Shown: one piece after another, positions 20,345 to 29,300 of the stretch | How the letters are laid out: every line of letters starts with the position of its first letter | Numbering within the stretch: position 1 is the first letter of the stretch | Origin: Caldicellulosiruptor hydrothermalis 108 | Lineage (GTDB): Bacteria > Bacillota > Thermoanaerobacteria > Caldicellulosiruptorales > Caldicellulosiruptoraceae | Assembly: GCF_000166355.1 (NCBI RefSeq) | Contig: NC_014652.1 | Span: forward strand, 1-64,000 | Length of the DNA stretch: 64,000 nt | Direction: 5' to 3' | Program-made: the position numbers and the translations under genes | The notes under the pieces: generated by a model | What the model saw: only the letters and a program-made list of their open reading frames with translations | Told to the model about the DNA's origin: nothing | Database searches by the model: none

Positions 20345-20370
20345 AGGGCAAGGTTATTTTCCTTGCCCTC
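20345..20370 (-). terminator. Terminator overlapping the end of the WG-repeat gene
   Basis: On the minus strand GGGCAAGG pairs with CCTTGCCC around a short loop that contains the stop codon TAA, followed by TTTGTTTC. The hairpin uses the last codons of the gene. Confidence 0.8.
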
Positions 20371-21829
20371 TTAACACAAGCCCTACCTTGTTTGTTTTCT
20401 TATCAATCACAGCATAGCCGAATTTGGGGAAGATAAGTGTATATTTATAGATCGAATAACCAGAAGAATTTAATATGGAATCGGGTGCATATCTAAACCT
20501 GTAGGTTTCAGTATCAACAAACATGTATTGGGAGTTCTTTGTTGAAAATTTTATTACAAAACTGCCTTTTGTATCTATAAGCCCTACATAATCCTTTGTA
20601 GCAACAGCAGCCATCTGAGCAAAAAATGGACCTGCTTTGGTATATTGAGGTTTTATAACAAACTTTCCAGAAGGATTAATATATCCCCATAAATTTGACT
20701 TCATTACAGCAGCATATCCTTCAGAGAAATTTTCTGCTTTGTCAAATTGAGGTTTTATAGCAACTTTAAAGTTTTTGTCCATAAATCCCCATTTTCCATT
20801 TTGTTTAAAAGCTATAAATCCTTCGCTGAGTTCTTTTATATCATCAAATTGGGGTTTAACCACAAAATTGCCATTTATATCAACAATACCCCACTTTTTA
20901 TTTTTATAAACTGCTACTAATTTATTCGCTTCAACAACTTTGGCATTTTCATATCCTTCTTTACTTTTTGTATATACATAACCTCTATTAGTATGTCTTC
21001 CAAATATAAGGTAGTATTTGTTATTTTCAATTTCGTATGAAACATAATTAGGCGATAATTCAGCTAATTTATTTTTATCTGAAGATGGCGCAGAATTTGA
21101 TTCATTTGCTAACATAGCCTGCACTGCCTCTGCAAATTTACTGTCTGCCAAAGCTTCTTTAAAAGAATTATATTTAAACTCTACAACCACATTTCCATTT
21201 GTATCAATAGCACCACACTTTCCATCTTTAGAAACAAGAATATATTCCAAATAAGAATCTGGCCATACTGCATCTTTCAAGTCAACAGTATTAAGAGAAA
21301 ATTCTTTTTTGTTATCTGGGTTACGCATATAATGAACAAAGCACATTTTTTCAAACTGAGGAGTGACATAGATTTTTTTATCCAGATTCAGAAAACCATA
21401 TTTATTATCTTTTTTACAAACATATATATTTATCCATGGATTTATAACATCAAGTGAGTCTAACTCTGGTTTTACAATAATTTTTGCGTTTGTATCTATA
21501 AATCCTGCTTTCCAGTTTTGCCAGATAACAAATATATCTTTATAGAATTTATCTTCAATGCCCATTATTGAGGCACCATCATAAACTATAGGCTCTATTT
21601 TATCAAACTGCGGTTTTAAAAGGATATTTCCAGATGAACTTAAAATTCCCCATTTTCCACCCTGAAGATAAGAAATCCAACCATTTTCCCAGAACATTAC
21701 ATTTTCAAACTGCGGTTTAATATATACAAAATTTCGAGAAGAGGCTTGCTGAGCATTTGTTAAAGTCAGAATGCTGATTGAAAGAATAAGTACCAGTAAA
21801 AAGCAAATAAAGATTTTGACTTTTTTCAT
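20354..21829 (-). CDS. Secreted WG-repeat protein
   Basis: 491-aa exported protein. The N-terminus MKKVKIFICFLLVLILSISI followed by a small-residue stretch is a Sec signal peptide, cleaved near residue 26. At least eight WG repeats follow, with the recurring pattern KPQFDxIxxxxxG...WGxxxxxGxxxI (for example near residues 45-75, 325-350, 350-375 and 375-400). WG repeats form beta-rich rods of unknown partner. AGGAGG precedes the ATG. It is monocistronic and leftward, with its own terminator. Function unknown. Confidence 0.85.
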   Translation of the reverse strand: MKKVKIFICFLLVLILSISILTLTNAQQASSRNFVYIKPQFENVMFWENGWISYLQGGKWGILSSSGNILLKPQFDKIEPIVYDGASIMGIEDKFYKDIFVIWQNWKAGFIDTNAKIIVKPELDSLDVINPWINIYVCKKDNKYGFLNLDKKIYVTPQFEKMCFVHYMRNPDNKKEFSLNTVDLKDAVWPDSYLEYILVSKDGKCGAIDTNGNVVVEFKYNSFKEALADSKFAEAVQAMLANESNSAPSSDKNKLAELSPNYVSYEIENNKYYLIFGRHTNRGYVYTKSKEGYENAKVVEANKLVAVYKNKKWGIVDINGNFVVKPQFDDIKELSEGFIAFKQNGKWGFMDKNFKVAIKPQFDKAENFSEGYAAVMKSNLWGYINPSGKFVIKPQYTKAGPFFAQMAAVATKDYVGLIDTKGSFVIKFSTKNSQYMFVDTETYRFRYAPDSILNSSGYSIYKYTLIFPKFGYAVIDKKTNKVGLVLRGQGK

Positions 21830-22075
21830 AAAATTTTCCTCCTTTTTTGAAAGGTTTCATTAAAAATATTTTTTAATTTACATTTAAATCTGCTTATACC
21901 AGAAAATCAATATAAAATAAATCACTATATAAGGTATTATAATCATTTTTTAAAATAAATTCAACCATGTACAAAAAATACATAGTTAATATTTAGCATG
22001 AGATTTAGTACAATTAAATAGTGGGTATATATATTCTTGTAGCCAAAAAATATATTAGGAAGGAGAAGTGAAAAA

Positions 22076-22514
22076 TTGAAGAAAAGCACAAAGATCCTTT
22101 TAGCTATTTTGGTTTTGATTGTAGTAGCTGTTATGTATACCTTTTCGACGTATAATAGCCTTGTTCGTTTGGCAGAAAATGTTGACAACAAATAGAGCCA
22201 GGTTGAAAATCAGCTGCAAAGAAGGTCAGACTTGATTCCCAACTTGGTCAATACTGTAAAAGGCTACGCAAAACACGAAAAAGAGATTTTTGAAACCCTT
22301 GCCCAGGCACGTTCAAAGCTCTTGAATGCAAATACAGTAGAAGATAAAGCAAAAGCAAACGATGAACTATCATCTGCAATTTCGAGGCTTTTAATGATAG
22401 TTGAAAACTATCCAAATCTCAAAGCAGACAGAACATTTGTGCAGCTTATGGATGAACTTGCTGGTACAGAAAATAGAATTGCTGTTGCAAGAAAGGATTA
22501 CACAAAATTTTGCA
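22076..22514 (+). pseudogene. lemA: LemA-family membrane protein gene, amber-interrupted and truncated
   Basis: From a TTG at 22076 after AGGAAGGAG the frame gives an N-terminal membrane anchor (KSTKILLAILVLIVVAVMY) and the LemA core ([20 protein letters not shown], then [20 protein letters not shown] and [19 protein letters not shown]). Codon 40 is TAG (22193-22195) where LemA proteins have Trp. The coding sequence then stops abruptly near 22502, where an IS200/IS605 element begins; the last ~40 residues are missing. LemA genes are usually followed by a TPM-domain gene, and a TPM C-terminal fragment is found on the other side of the element. Clearly non-functional. Confidence 0.88.
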
Positions 22515-22619
22515 GAAAGCCTCGTCCTTTTAGGACGGGGAGCAATAGCAAAGATTGAAAATGAAAACCGAATATGATATAATTGGATCAAATCTTTAAA
22601 AATAGCAGGATAGATTATA

Positions 22620-23031
22620 ATGAATACCTACAAATCAACACGACATGCCAAATTTTTAATCAACTACCACTTTATTTGGATACCAAAATATCGTAAGGAC
22701 TTTTTAAAAGACCATGAGGTGAAAAAGACAGTCGAAGAAACAATACAAGAACTGTCCAAGGCATACAAGTTTGATATTTTAGCACTTGAGATAATGCCTG
22801 ACCATATTCATTTATTTATTTCAGCACTTCCAAGGTATTCACCGAGCGAACTAATTAACGTGATAAAAGGTGCTACTGGCAGGAAGATAGCTCAAAAGTT
22901 TCCCCAGTATAAGCAGAAGGATTCAGTGTGGACGAGGGCATATTTTGTTGTAACAGCTGGCAATGTGTCTTCTGAAACAATCAAAAAAATACATAGAAAG
23001 TCAGTGGAAGAAGGCAGAAAAAGATGGATAA
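22620..23031 (+). pseudogene. tnpA: Y1 transposase TnpA, frameshifted before the catalytic tyrosine
   Basis: HUH single-strand transposase of the IS200/IS605 type. The HUH motif is in MPDHIHLFISALPRYSP. At the A7 run 22983-22989 the frame slips: as written it continues TIKKIHRKSV and runs on into tnpB (166 codons in all). One A fewer gives TIKKYIESQWKKAEKDG-stop at 23029-23031, a normal 136-aa TnpA including the catalytic Tyr. So the gene is inactive as read unless slippage on the A run corrects it. The corrected stop overlaps the tnpB start by 8 bases. Confidence 0.85.
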
Positions 23032-24274
23032 GACATATATTCTACCTATCCCAGAAGAGTATCAGGTTTTGGCAAGAGAACTTTCAAAACAATCAGGAAA
23101 AATCTACTCTAAAGCTGTAAGTTTTCTAAAGCGAATGAATAAAAAAGGAATAAAGATATCACAAAAAACATTTGACAGGTACATGGAATGGTGGATACAC
23201 CAGAAGGATTTTGTTCTTCACAGTCAGAGCAAACAGGCAGCATATCAGCAGGTATGGATAAATTATATTGCAACTTTTAGAAAAATACAGAAAGCAAAAA
23301 AGAAGGGGAAAGATACATCCAGAATAAGATTGCCATACAAGAACAAGAAATATAACAAAGTGGTGTTCAAAGAAAGTGCACTTCGTCTGAAAAACAATAT
23401 TTTGATTCTCTCTAATGGGAAAGAACATGAAGCAATAGTTTTAAGAGATGTTGTGATAAAAACTGCTCCAAAATATGCAGAGCTAATCTATCATCACAGC
23501 AAGAAAAAGTACTATCTCCATGTAGTTATCGAAGTTGATGAAATGAAAAGTGAAAAAGGTAAGGGCGTTTTAGCAGTAGACCTTGGAGTAATACATCCAA
23601 TGGTTTGTTTTGATGGGCAAAATGTTTTAATCTACAATGGTGGGGTTTTAAATTCTAAGCTGAGATATCGCAATAAAAAGATAGCAGAGTTTCAACAAAA
23701 ACTTTCTTTGTGTCAGAAAGGGTCTAAAAGATTTAGAAAGCTTGAAAATGCGAAGAGAAAAGTTTTGAGAAAGCTAAACAACCAGATAAGAGATGTGTTG
23801 GAAAAATACACATCTCATTTGATAGGGTACTGTGTTAAAAATAACATAGGAACAATTGTGTTAGGTGATTTGAAAGGGATAAGAAATAGAGCAAAGCATG
23901 GGAAGGTATCAAATCAGAAAATTCATCAGTGGATGTTTAGAAAAGTGGCAAGAAGAATAGAAGAGAAAGCAGGGTTTGCAGGGATAGATATTGTGTATGT
24001 AAAGGAGAATGGCACATCCCAAGTTTGTCCTGTATGTGGAAGTAAAAATAAACCACGAAACAGGAACTATGAATGCAGCAAGTGTGGATTTAGATATCAC
24101 AGGGATGGTGTTGGAGCTATAAACATCTACAAAAAGTATACAGGGACAAAATCCCTGGTAGTAGGGCGATTGGCTTGCCCCGCAGGTGTGAGGTTCAAAT
24201 CGCACCTGTGTTGCCCGGTAGAATGGAATACCCATCTATGGGAAAAAGACCATTCTACCGAGAAGACAGCCTGA
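23024..24274 (+). CDS. tnpB: TnpB, RNA-guided nuclease-type protein of IS200/IS605
   Basis: 416-aa TnpB with an N-terminal helix-rich domain, a RuvC-like domain and a C-terminal zinc finger. RuvC Asp186 lies in VLAVDLGVIHP and Asp361 in YHRDGVGAINIYKK. The zinc finger is CPVCGSKN then CSKCGFRY. At the usual RuvC-II Glu position the sequence is IVLGDLKGIRN, i.e. Gly281-Asp282 where many family members read EDL, so catalytic competence is uncertain. The ATG at 23024 overlaps the corrected end of tnpA. The last ~45 codons run through a folded region that probably doubles as guide RNA. Confidence 0.9.
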   Translation: MDKTYILPIPEEYQVLARELSKQSGKIYSKAVSFLKRMNKKGIKISQKTFDRYMEWWIHQKDFVLHSQSKQAAYQQVWINYIATFRKIQKAKKKGKDTSRIRLPYKNKKYNKVVFKESALRLKNNILILSNGKEHEAIVLRDVVIKTAPKYAELIYHHSKKKYYLHVVIEVDEMKSEKGKGVLAVDLGVIHPMVCFDGQNVLIYNGGVLNSKLRYRNKKIAEFQQKLSLCQKGSKRFRKLENAKRKVLRKLNNQIRDVLEKYTSHLIGYCVKNNIGTIVLGDLKGIRNRAKHGKVSNQKIHQWMFRKVARRIEEKAGFAGIDIVYVKENGTSQVCPVCGSKNKPRNRNYECSKCGFRYHRDGVGAINIYKKYTGTKSLVVGRLACPAGVRFKSHLCCPVEWNTHLWEKDHSTEKTA

Positions 24275-24318
24275 AATAAAGAGCTGTCAAGAATCCTCGT
24301 CCTTTTAAGGGCGGGGAG
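24180..24318 (+). ncRNA. Candidate omega-RNA and right-end hairpins of the IS200/IS605 element
   Basis: Inverted repeats overlap the tnpB 3' end and extend to the element's right end: GCAGGTG/CACCTGT around 24182-24209, a perfect 11-bp stem CGGTAGAATGG/CCATTCTACCG (24216-24226, 24250-24260) with an inner CCCAT/ATGGG, and GACAGC/GCTGTC (24265-24270, 24283-24288). The terminal CTCGTCC...GGGCGGGG hairpin closes it. The layout matches the RNA partner of TnpB. Any guide would derive from sequence to the right of about 24318. Confidence 0.55.
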
Positions 24319-24325
24319 AAGTCAA

Positions 24326-24478
24326 TGGTGGGGACAGGATCCGTGGGACAGAGACGATGACCACCACCATTTTGGCGGATTTGGCGGATTTGGTGGGTTT
24401 GGCAGAGGCGGTGGAGGTTCCGGTGGATTTGGCGGATTTGGAGGAGGCTCCTCAGGCGGTGGTGGGGCAAGCAGGTAA
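24326..24478 (+). pseudogene. C-terminal fragment of a TPM-domain (YgcG-like) protein
   Basis: An open frame with no start codon reads WWGQDPWDRDDDHHHFGGFG followed by Gly/Phe repeats and SSGGGGASR-stop (24476-24478). Glycine-rich tails of this type end TPM-domain proteins, which lie directly downstream of lemA in many bacteria. Here lemA lacks its 3' end and this gene lacks its TPM domain, with an IS200/IS605 element exactly between them. This points to an insertion followed by an adjacent deletion. Confidence 0.75.
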
Positions 24479-24495
24479 AAAAGCCCACTTTTTAA

Positions 24496-24630
24496 TTTTG
24501 TGATATACTAAAATTAATACTACTTTTCTTTCAAAGCTATGAGAACTTTTTTGACAGCATAGTTCTATCGGCCCAGACATTCCTCACAGAACTTTCAGAA
24601 GATGAGCTCATGCAGCTTCTTGAAGAGTAA
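24496..24630 (+). pseudogene. Short C-terminal-like coding remnant, unidentified
   Basis: A frame without a start codon ends SYENFFDSIVLSAQTFLTEL then SEDELMQLLEE-stop at 24628-24630. The amphipathic, acidic composition looks like real protein sequence, but I do not recognise the family. It lies between the TPM fragment and the second Uma2 gene and may be more debris of the same rearrangement. Chance occurrence cannot be excluded. Confidence 0.25.
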
Positions 24631-24654
24631 TAGGTATTTCAAAGGGTGATTGTT

Positions 24655-25230
24655 ATGGAAGAAATGCAAAAAAGTGATGTTAACACTTATTCGGATTTAA
24701 AAAGAATTTCTGAAAATCAAGTATATAGCTTGATTGATGGAACTTTGTTTTTGCATGCTGCACCAAGCTGGCAGCATCAGAAGGTTTTAAAAGAGCTGAT
24801 GCTCATATTTGGTAACTATTTGAAAGATAAAGATTGCGAAATATTCTCAGCACCATTTGATGTGTTTTTAGAGGCAAAAGATGAGCATGAGATTGAAAGT
24901 GCCACAACCGTTGTTCAGCCAGACTTGACTATAATCTGTGACAAATCAAAACTTGCAAAAACAGGGTATATAGGTGCCCCGCAAATGATAATAGAGATAA
25001 CCTCGCCTTCTACAGTTAGGTTGGATAGAGTTTTGAAGTTCAACAAATATGAAGCAGCAGGCGTAAAAGAATACTGGATTGTAGAACCGGAAAATAAAAT
25101 AATCACTTGCTTTGTTTTGGAGCCAGATGGTCGCTATGGAAGACCAAAGATGTTTTCAGAAGGAGATATAATAAAAGTTGCTATTTTTCCTGATTTAGAA
25201 ATAAATGTTGATGAGATTTTTAAAATATAA
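24655..25230 (+). CDS. Uma2-family (DUF820) putative endonuclease
   Basis: 191-aa paralogue of the protein at 15408-15989. Shared core segments are CEIFSAPFDVFL, QPDLTIICDKSKL, GAPQMIIEITSPSTVRLDR and AAGVKEYWIVEPENKII. The fold is predicted as PD-(D/E)XK; biological role unknown. AAAGGGTGA lies just before ATG 24655, and the longer frame starts at a GTG within it. A terminator follows directly. Having two diverged copies about 9 kb apart fits the family's habit of multiplying in genomes. Confidence 0.85.
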   Translation: MEEMQKSDVNTYSDLKRISENQVYSLIDGTLFLHAAPSWQHQKVLKELMLIFGNYLKDKDCEIFSAPFDVFLEAKDEHEIESATTVVQPDLTIICDKSKLAKTGYIGAPQMIIEITSPSTVRLDRVLKFNKYEAAGVKEYWIVEPENKIITCFVLEPDGRYGRPKMFSEGDIIKVAIFPDLEINVDEIFKI

Positions 25231-25233
25231 CAG

Positions 25234-25275
25234 CGGGGCAAGCAGGTGAAAAGCCTGCCTGCCCAAAATTTTTGT
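25234..25275 (+). terminator. Terminator after the second Uma2 gene
   Basis: GGGCAAGCAGG pairs with CCTGCCTGCCC (one mismatch) around a short loop and is followed by AAAATTTTTG. The convergent thiT gene ends 24 bases further on, so the hairpin may serve both directions. Confidence 0.75.
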
Positions 25276-25296
25276 TTTAAAAAGTTCACTTCTTCT

Positions 25297-25929
25297 CTAA
25301 GCCTGGGACTTTAATCTATCAATAGCACTTCTCAAGCCCGGGATAAAGGCTATTATCAAACACACGGCAAGATCAGGACCAAGATAAGTTGCATTGTAGA
25401 TGGCAGAATACACAACCGGGCTTGTACCTTTTGGCGCGTATGATGCAAAAAATACAACTCCAGATATAAAATGAAATACAAACCTTCCAAAGCCACCTGC
25501 TAAAATTCCCAAAGGCAGATTTTTTCTAAAAAATCCTGCAAATCCGAGAGCACCAAAGGCCAGTGGATAGTCTAAAAGTAGCTGTGCCCAGTGAACAACA
25601 TATGGGTCTTGTATTAGCTGCAGTATTCCATAAGCCATTCCTGCAACTATTCCCGCAAATGGTCCAAACATATAAGCATATGCAAAAAGTGGCAGCATGC
25701 TTGCAGGTGTAATTGAACCACCCTGTGGCATTCTGTAAAGCTTTATAAATGAAAGTATAAACGATAGTGCAATGACAACTCCACCGTACACAAGAGCTTT
25801 TGTTGAAAATTTTTGACGCTTTTGAGCGAGGTATAAAAAGATACTAATAAATATTAAAACGATGACTATCGTAAGCGAATACCATTTTATCTTTTCAAAA
25901 TCTTTGAATATACTTGCAAAATAGCTCAT
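25297..25929 (-). CDS. thiT: Thiamine-specific ECF transporter S component ThiT
   Basis: 210-aa integral membrane protein that captures thiamine for an energy-coupling-factor transporter; the shared ECF ATPase/T modules are not in this window. About six hydrophobic helices are visible. The family motif RMPQGGSITPASMLPLFAYA is diagnostic, and a Trp/Tyr-rich binding loop reads DPYVVHWAQLLLDYPLAFGA. It carries a longer N-terminal helix than minimal ThiT. No TPP riboswitch is visible in the short leader. Divergent from purA, with which it shares the 150-bp promoter region. Confidence 0.92.
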   Translation of the reverse strand: MSYFASIFKDFEKIKWYSLTIVIVLIFISIFLYLAQKRQKFSTKALVYGGVVIALSFILSFIKLYRMPQGGSITPASMLPLFAYAYMFGPFAGIVAGMAYGILQLIQDPYVVHWAQLLLDYPLAFGALGFAGFFRKNLPLGILAGGFGRFVFHFISGVVFFASYAPKGTSPVVYSAIYNATYLGPDLAVCLIIAFIPGLRSAIDRLKSQA

Positions 25930-26006
25930 TTTATTTCATCTCCCAAGCATATTTTTCAATTAATTATATCACAAAATGTATACTTAAAAAACAGACTTCA
26001 TTCTGA

Positions 26007-26012
26007 TATAAT
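26007..26012 (+). promoter_or_regulatory. Probable -10 box for purA
   Basis: TATAAT lies 72 bases before the purA start. The expected -35 position (25984-25989) reads TTAAAA, a weak match. No purine riboswitch or PurR-type box was recognised in the leader. Confidence 0.4.
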
Positions 26013-26062
26013 ATTAAAGGGTTTTTAATATCTTATTTAAGGTAAAATATTTTAGCATATAA

Positions 26063-27364
<1,302 letters not shown>

Positions 27365-27378
27365 AAGTTATTGCCAAT

Positions 27379-27420
27379 AAAAAGCCATCCGAAAATTTAG
27401 TTGATTCGGGTGGCTTTTTG
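27379..27420 (+). terminator. Terminator after purA
   Basis: AAAAAGCCATCCGAA (27379-27393) pairs with TTCGGGTGGCTTTTT (27405-27419), ending in a T run. Confidence 0.9.
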
Positions 27421-27463
27421 TGTTACTTTGGTGGTAGAGGAAGTGTTTTTTTGTGGGAATAAC

Positions 27464-27492
27464 TTAACTTTTTTTGAGATTGGGTGTATAAT
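27464..27492 (+). promoter_or_regulatory. Candidate promoter for the ABC exporter operon
   Basis: TTAACT at 27464-27469, a 17-bp spacer, and TATAAT at 27487-27492. The -35 is weak but the spacing is ideal, and the same TTAACT-17-TATAAT form occurs before the gene at 32292. Confidence 0.5.
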
Positions 27493-27528
27493 AAAATTAA
27501 ATTTTTGAGGAAAAGAGGATGGGAAAAG

Positions 27529-29271
27529 TTGGACTATCTTAAAAGACTCATGAAGTATTTGGACGACTGTAAATTATTGGTAGCAGTTGGCCTAATTTTG
27601 GCGCTGGCAGGGATATTTTGCAGTATGGCAGTGCCAAAAGTGTCAAAGCACATCATTGACGATGTTCTTGTTGCAAGGCACTTTGAAAAGCTTTACTATT
27701 TTGCTCTAATTTTGGCAGGACTTGTGCTTTCAAAGGCAATTTTGAATTATTTTCAGAGCTACATATTCGAATACACATCTCAAAAAGCCATCTATAAGCT
27801 CAGAGAGCAGCTCTACACAAAGCTTCAATACCAATCTTTTGAATATTTTGACAAAGCATCAACAGGAGCTATTATGAACAGAATGGTAGGTGACCTGGAG
27901 GCTATTCGAAACTTTCTCAACCAGGGCTTTGTTCAGGTAATTAGCATAGTCATTACATTAATATTGGCACTTTCTATAATGCTTTCAATGAACGTTTTAC
28001 TTTCATTTTTGAGCTTAGCAACAACACCTCTTATATACTTTAACGTCAAAAGCCTTGCCAAAAAACTTCAGCCAACCTTCAGGGCGATAAGAGTGGCATT
28101 TGAAAAGCTCACATCAAAGGTGCAGGAGAACATCACAGGTATAAGAGTTGTCAAAGCGTTTGGAAATGAAGAGCTTGAAAAGAAAAGTTTTGAAAAAGTT
28201 GCATTTGAGTTTACAAGCAAAAATATACAGGCTGCTGATATAAGGTCGGTACACAATCCTCTTGCCAATTTTTTAAATGGACTAAACTCAGTCATAATTC
28301 TTGTTGTTGGAGGATATTTGGCTATAAATGGGAAGATTACCATAGGCACGCTTTTTGCTTTTGTGAGTTATGTGAACTTGTTCTCTGCACCCATTGGTAA
28401 CATTCAAAACCTTGTGAACCAGTGGCAAAACGCCTTTGCATCCTTGGAAAAGGTGTTCGAGGTGCTTGACAGTGAGGTTTTAATCAAAAGTCCAAAAAAT
28501 GCTATTCATCTTAAAAACATCAAAGGTGATATAAAGTTTGAGAATGTGTATTTCAAGTACAAAGATAAGTTTGTGTTAAAGGGAATAAACATTCATATTG
28601 AACCTGGTGAGGTTGTTGCCATTTTAGGTCAGGCAGGTTCTGGAAAGTCATCTTTAATAAATCTTCTTGCCAGATTTTACGACCCGACATCTGGCAGGGT
28701 ACTCATTGATGATGTTGATGTGAAAAATGTAAAGCTTTGTTCTTTGAGAAGAAACATTGGAATAATAATGCAGGAGACATTTATTTTTTCTGACACCATC
28801 GCTGCAAACATAGCGTTTGGAAAGCCAGATGCGAAAGAAGAAGAGATAAAATGGGCTGCAAAGCTTGCCCGGGCAGATGAGTTCATTGAAAGACTTCCAG
28901 AAGGGTACTCTACCGTTGTTGGTGAGAGAGGGATAGGACTTTCGGGCGGTCAGAAACAGAGAATTGCAATTGCCAGAGCGCTCATATACAACCCAAAAAT
29001 TTTAGTGCTTGATGATGCAACGTCAAGTCTTGATTTTGAAACAGAGGCTGAGATTCAGAATACTTTGAAAGAGGTGATAAAAGGAAGAACTACAATCATC
29101 ATAACCCATAGAATTTCACAGCTTGTGGTTAGTGCTAATAAAATTTATTACATGCAAGATGGCAGAATTGTTGAACAAGGAACACATGAAGAGTTGATGA
29201 GACTCAAAGGTAGATATTACACAACATTCAAAAAACAACTGCTCGAGCGCGCAAACTCACTTCCTGCCTAA
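27529..29271 (+). CDS. ABC exporter half-transporter, degenerate-site subunit
   Basis: 580-aa ABC exporter: six membrane helices (about residues 1-300) fused to an ATPase domain. Walker A is GQAGSGKSSLINLLARF, the signature is GLSGGQKQRIAIARAL, and Walker B LVLDDATSSLD carries Asp where catalytic exporters have Glu. That substitution is typical of one partner of heterodimeric exporters such as TM287/288 and BmrC/D. The start is taken as TTG 27529 (LDYLKRLMKYL) after AGAGG; the longer frame starts at GTG 27484 within the promoter -10 region and is unlikely. The next gene, 30 bases on, encodes the partner. Substrate unknown. Confidence 0.92.
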   Translation: MDYLKRLMKYLDDCKLLVAVGLILALAGIFCSMAVPKVSKHIIDDVLVARHFEKLYYFALILAGLVLSKAILNYFQSYIFEYTSQKAIYKLREQLYTKLQYQSFEYFDKASTGAIMNRMVGDLEAIRNFLNQGFVQVISIVITLILALSIMLSMNVLLSFLSLATTPLIYFNVKSLAKKLQPTFRAIRVAFEKLTSKVQENITGIRVVKAFGNEELEKKSFEKVAFEFTSKNIQAADIRSVHNPLANFLNGLNSVIILVVGGYLAINGKITIGTLFAFVSYVNLFSAPIGNIQNLVNQWQNAFASLEKVFEVLDSEVLIKSPKNAIHLKNIKGDIKFENVYFKYKDKFVLKGINIHIEPGEVVAILGQAGSGKSSLINLLARFYDPTSGRVLIDDVDVKNVKLCSLRRNIGIIMQETFIFSDTIAANIAFGKPDAKEEEIKWAAKLARADEFIERLPEGYSTVVGERGIGLSGGQKQRIAIARALIYNPKILVLDDATSSLDFETEAEIQNTLKEVIKGRTTIIITHRISQLVVSANKIYYMQDGRIVEQGTHEELMRLKGRYYTTFKKQLLERANSLPA

Positions 29272-29300
29272 AAAGTTTGATAAAGGGGGAATTTTTCAAA

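Larger units (their letters stand above)
22502..24318 (+). mobile_element. IS200/IS605-family element with tnpA and tnpB
   Basis: Contains a Y1 transposase gene (frameshifted) and a tnpB gene overlapping by 8 bases. Similar hairpin sequences lie at both ends: CTCGTCCTTTTAGGACGGGG at 22521-22540 and CTCGTCCTTTTAAGGGCGGG at 24296-24315. The left junction follows TTAC (22498-22501), the type of tetranucleotide target used by IS608-like elements; this boundary is inferred from where LemA coding stops. No target duplication is expected for this family. The right boundary is approximate. The element sits between fragments of lemA and a TPM gene. Confidence 0.85.

Noticed and set aside
24182-24209. 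T-arm-like sequence (GGTTCAAATC within a GC stem) resembling part of a tRNA
   Set aside because: No acceptor stem, D-arm or anticodon arm fits around it; it lies within the folded right end of the IS200/IS605 element.
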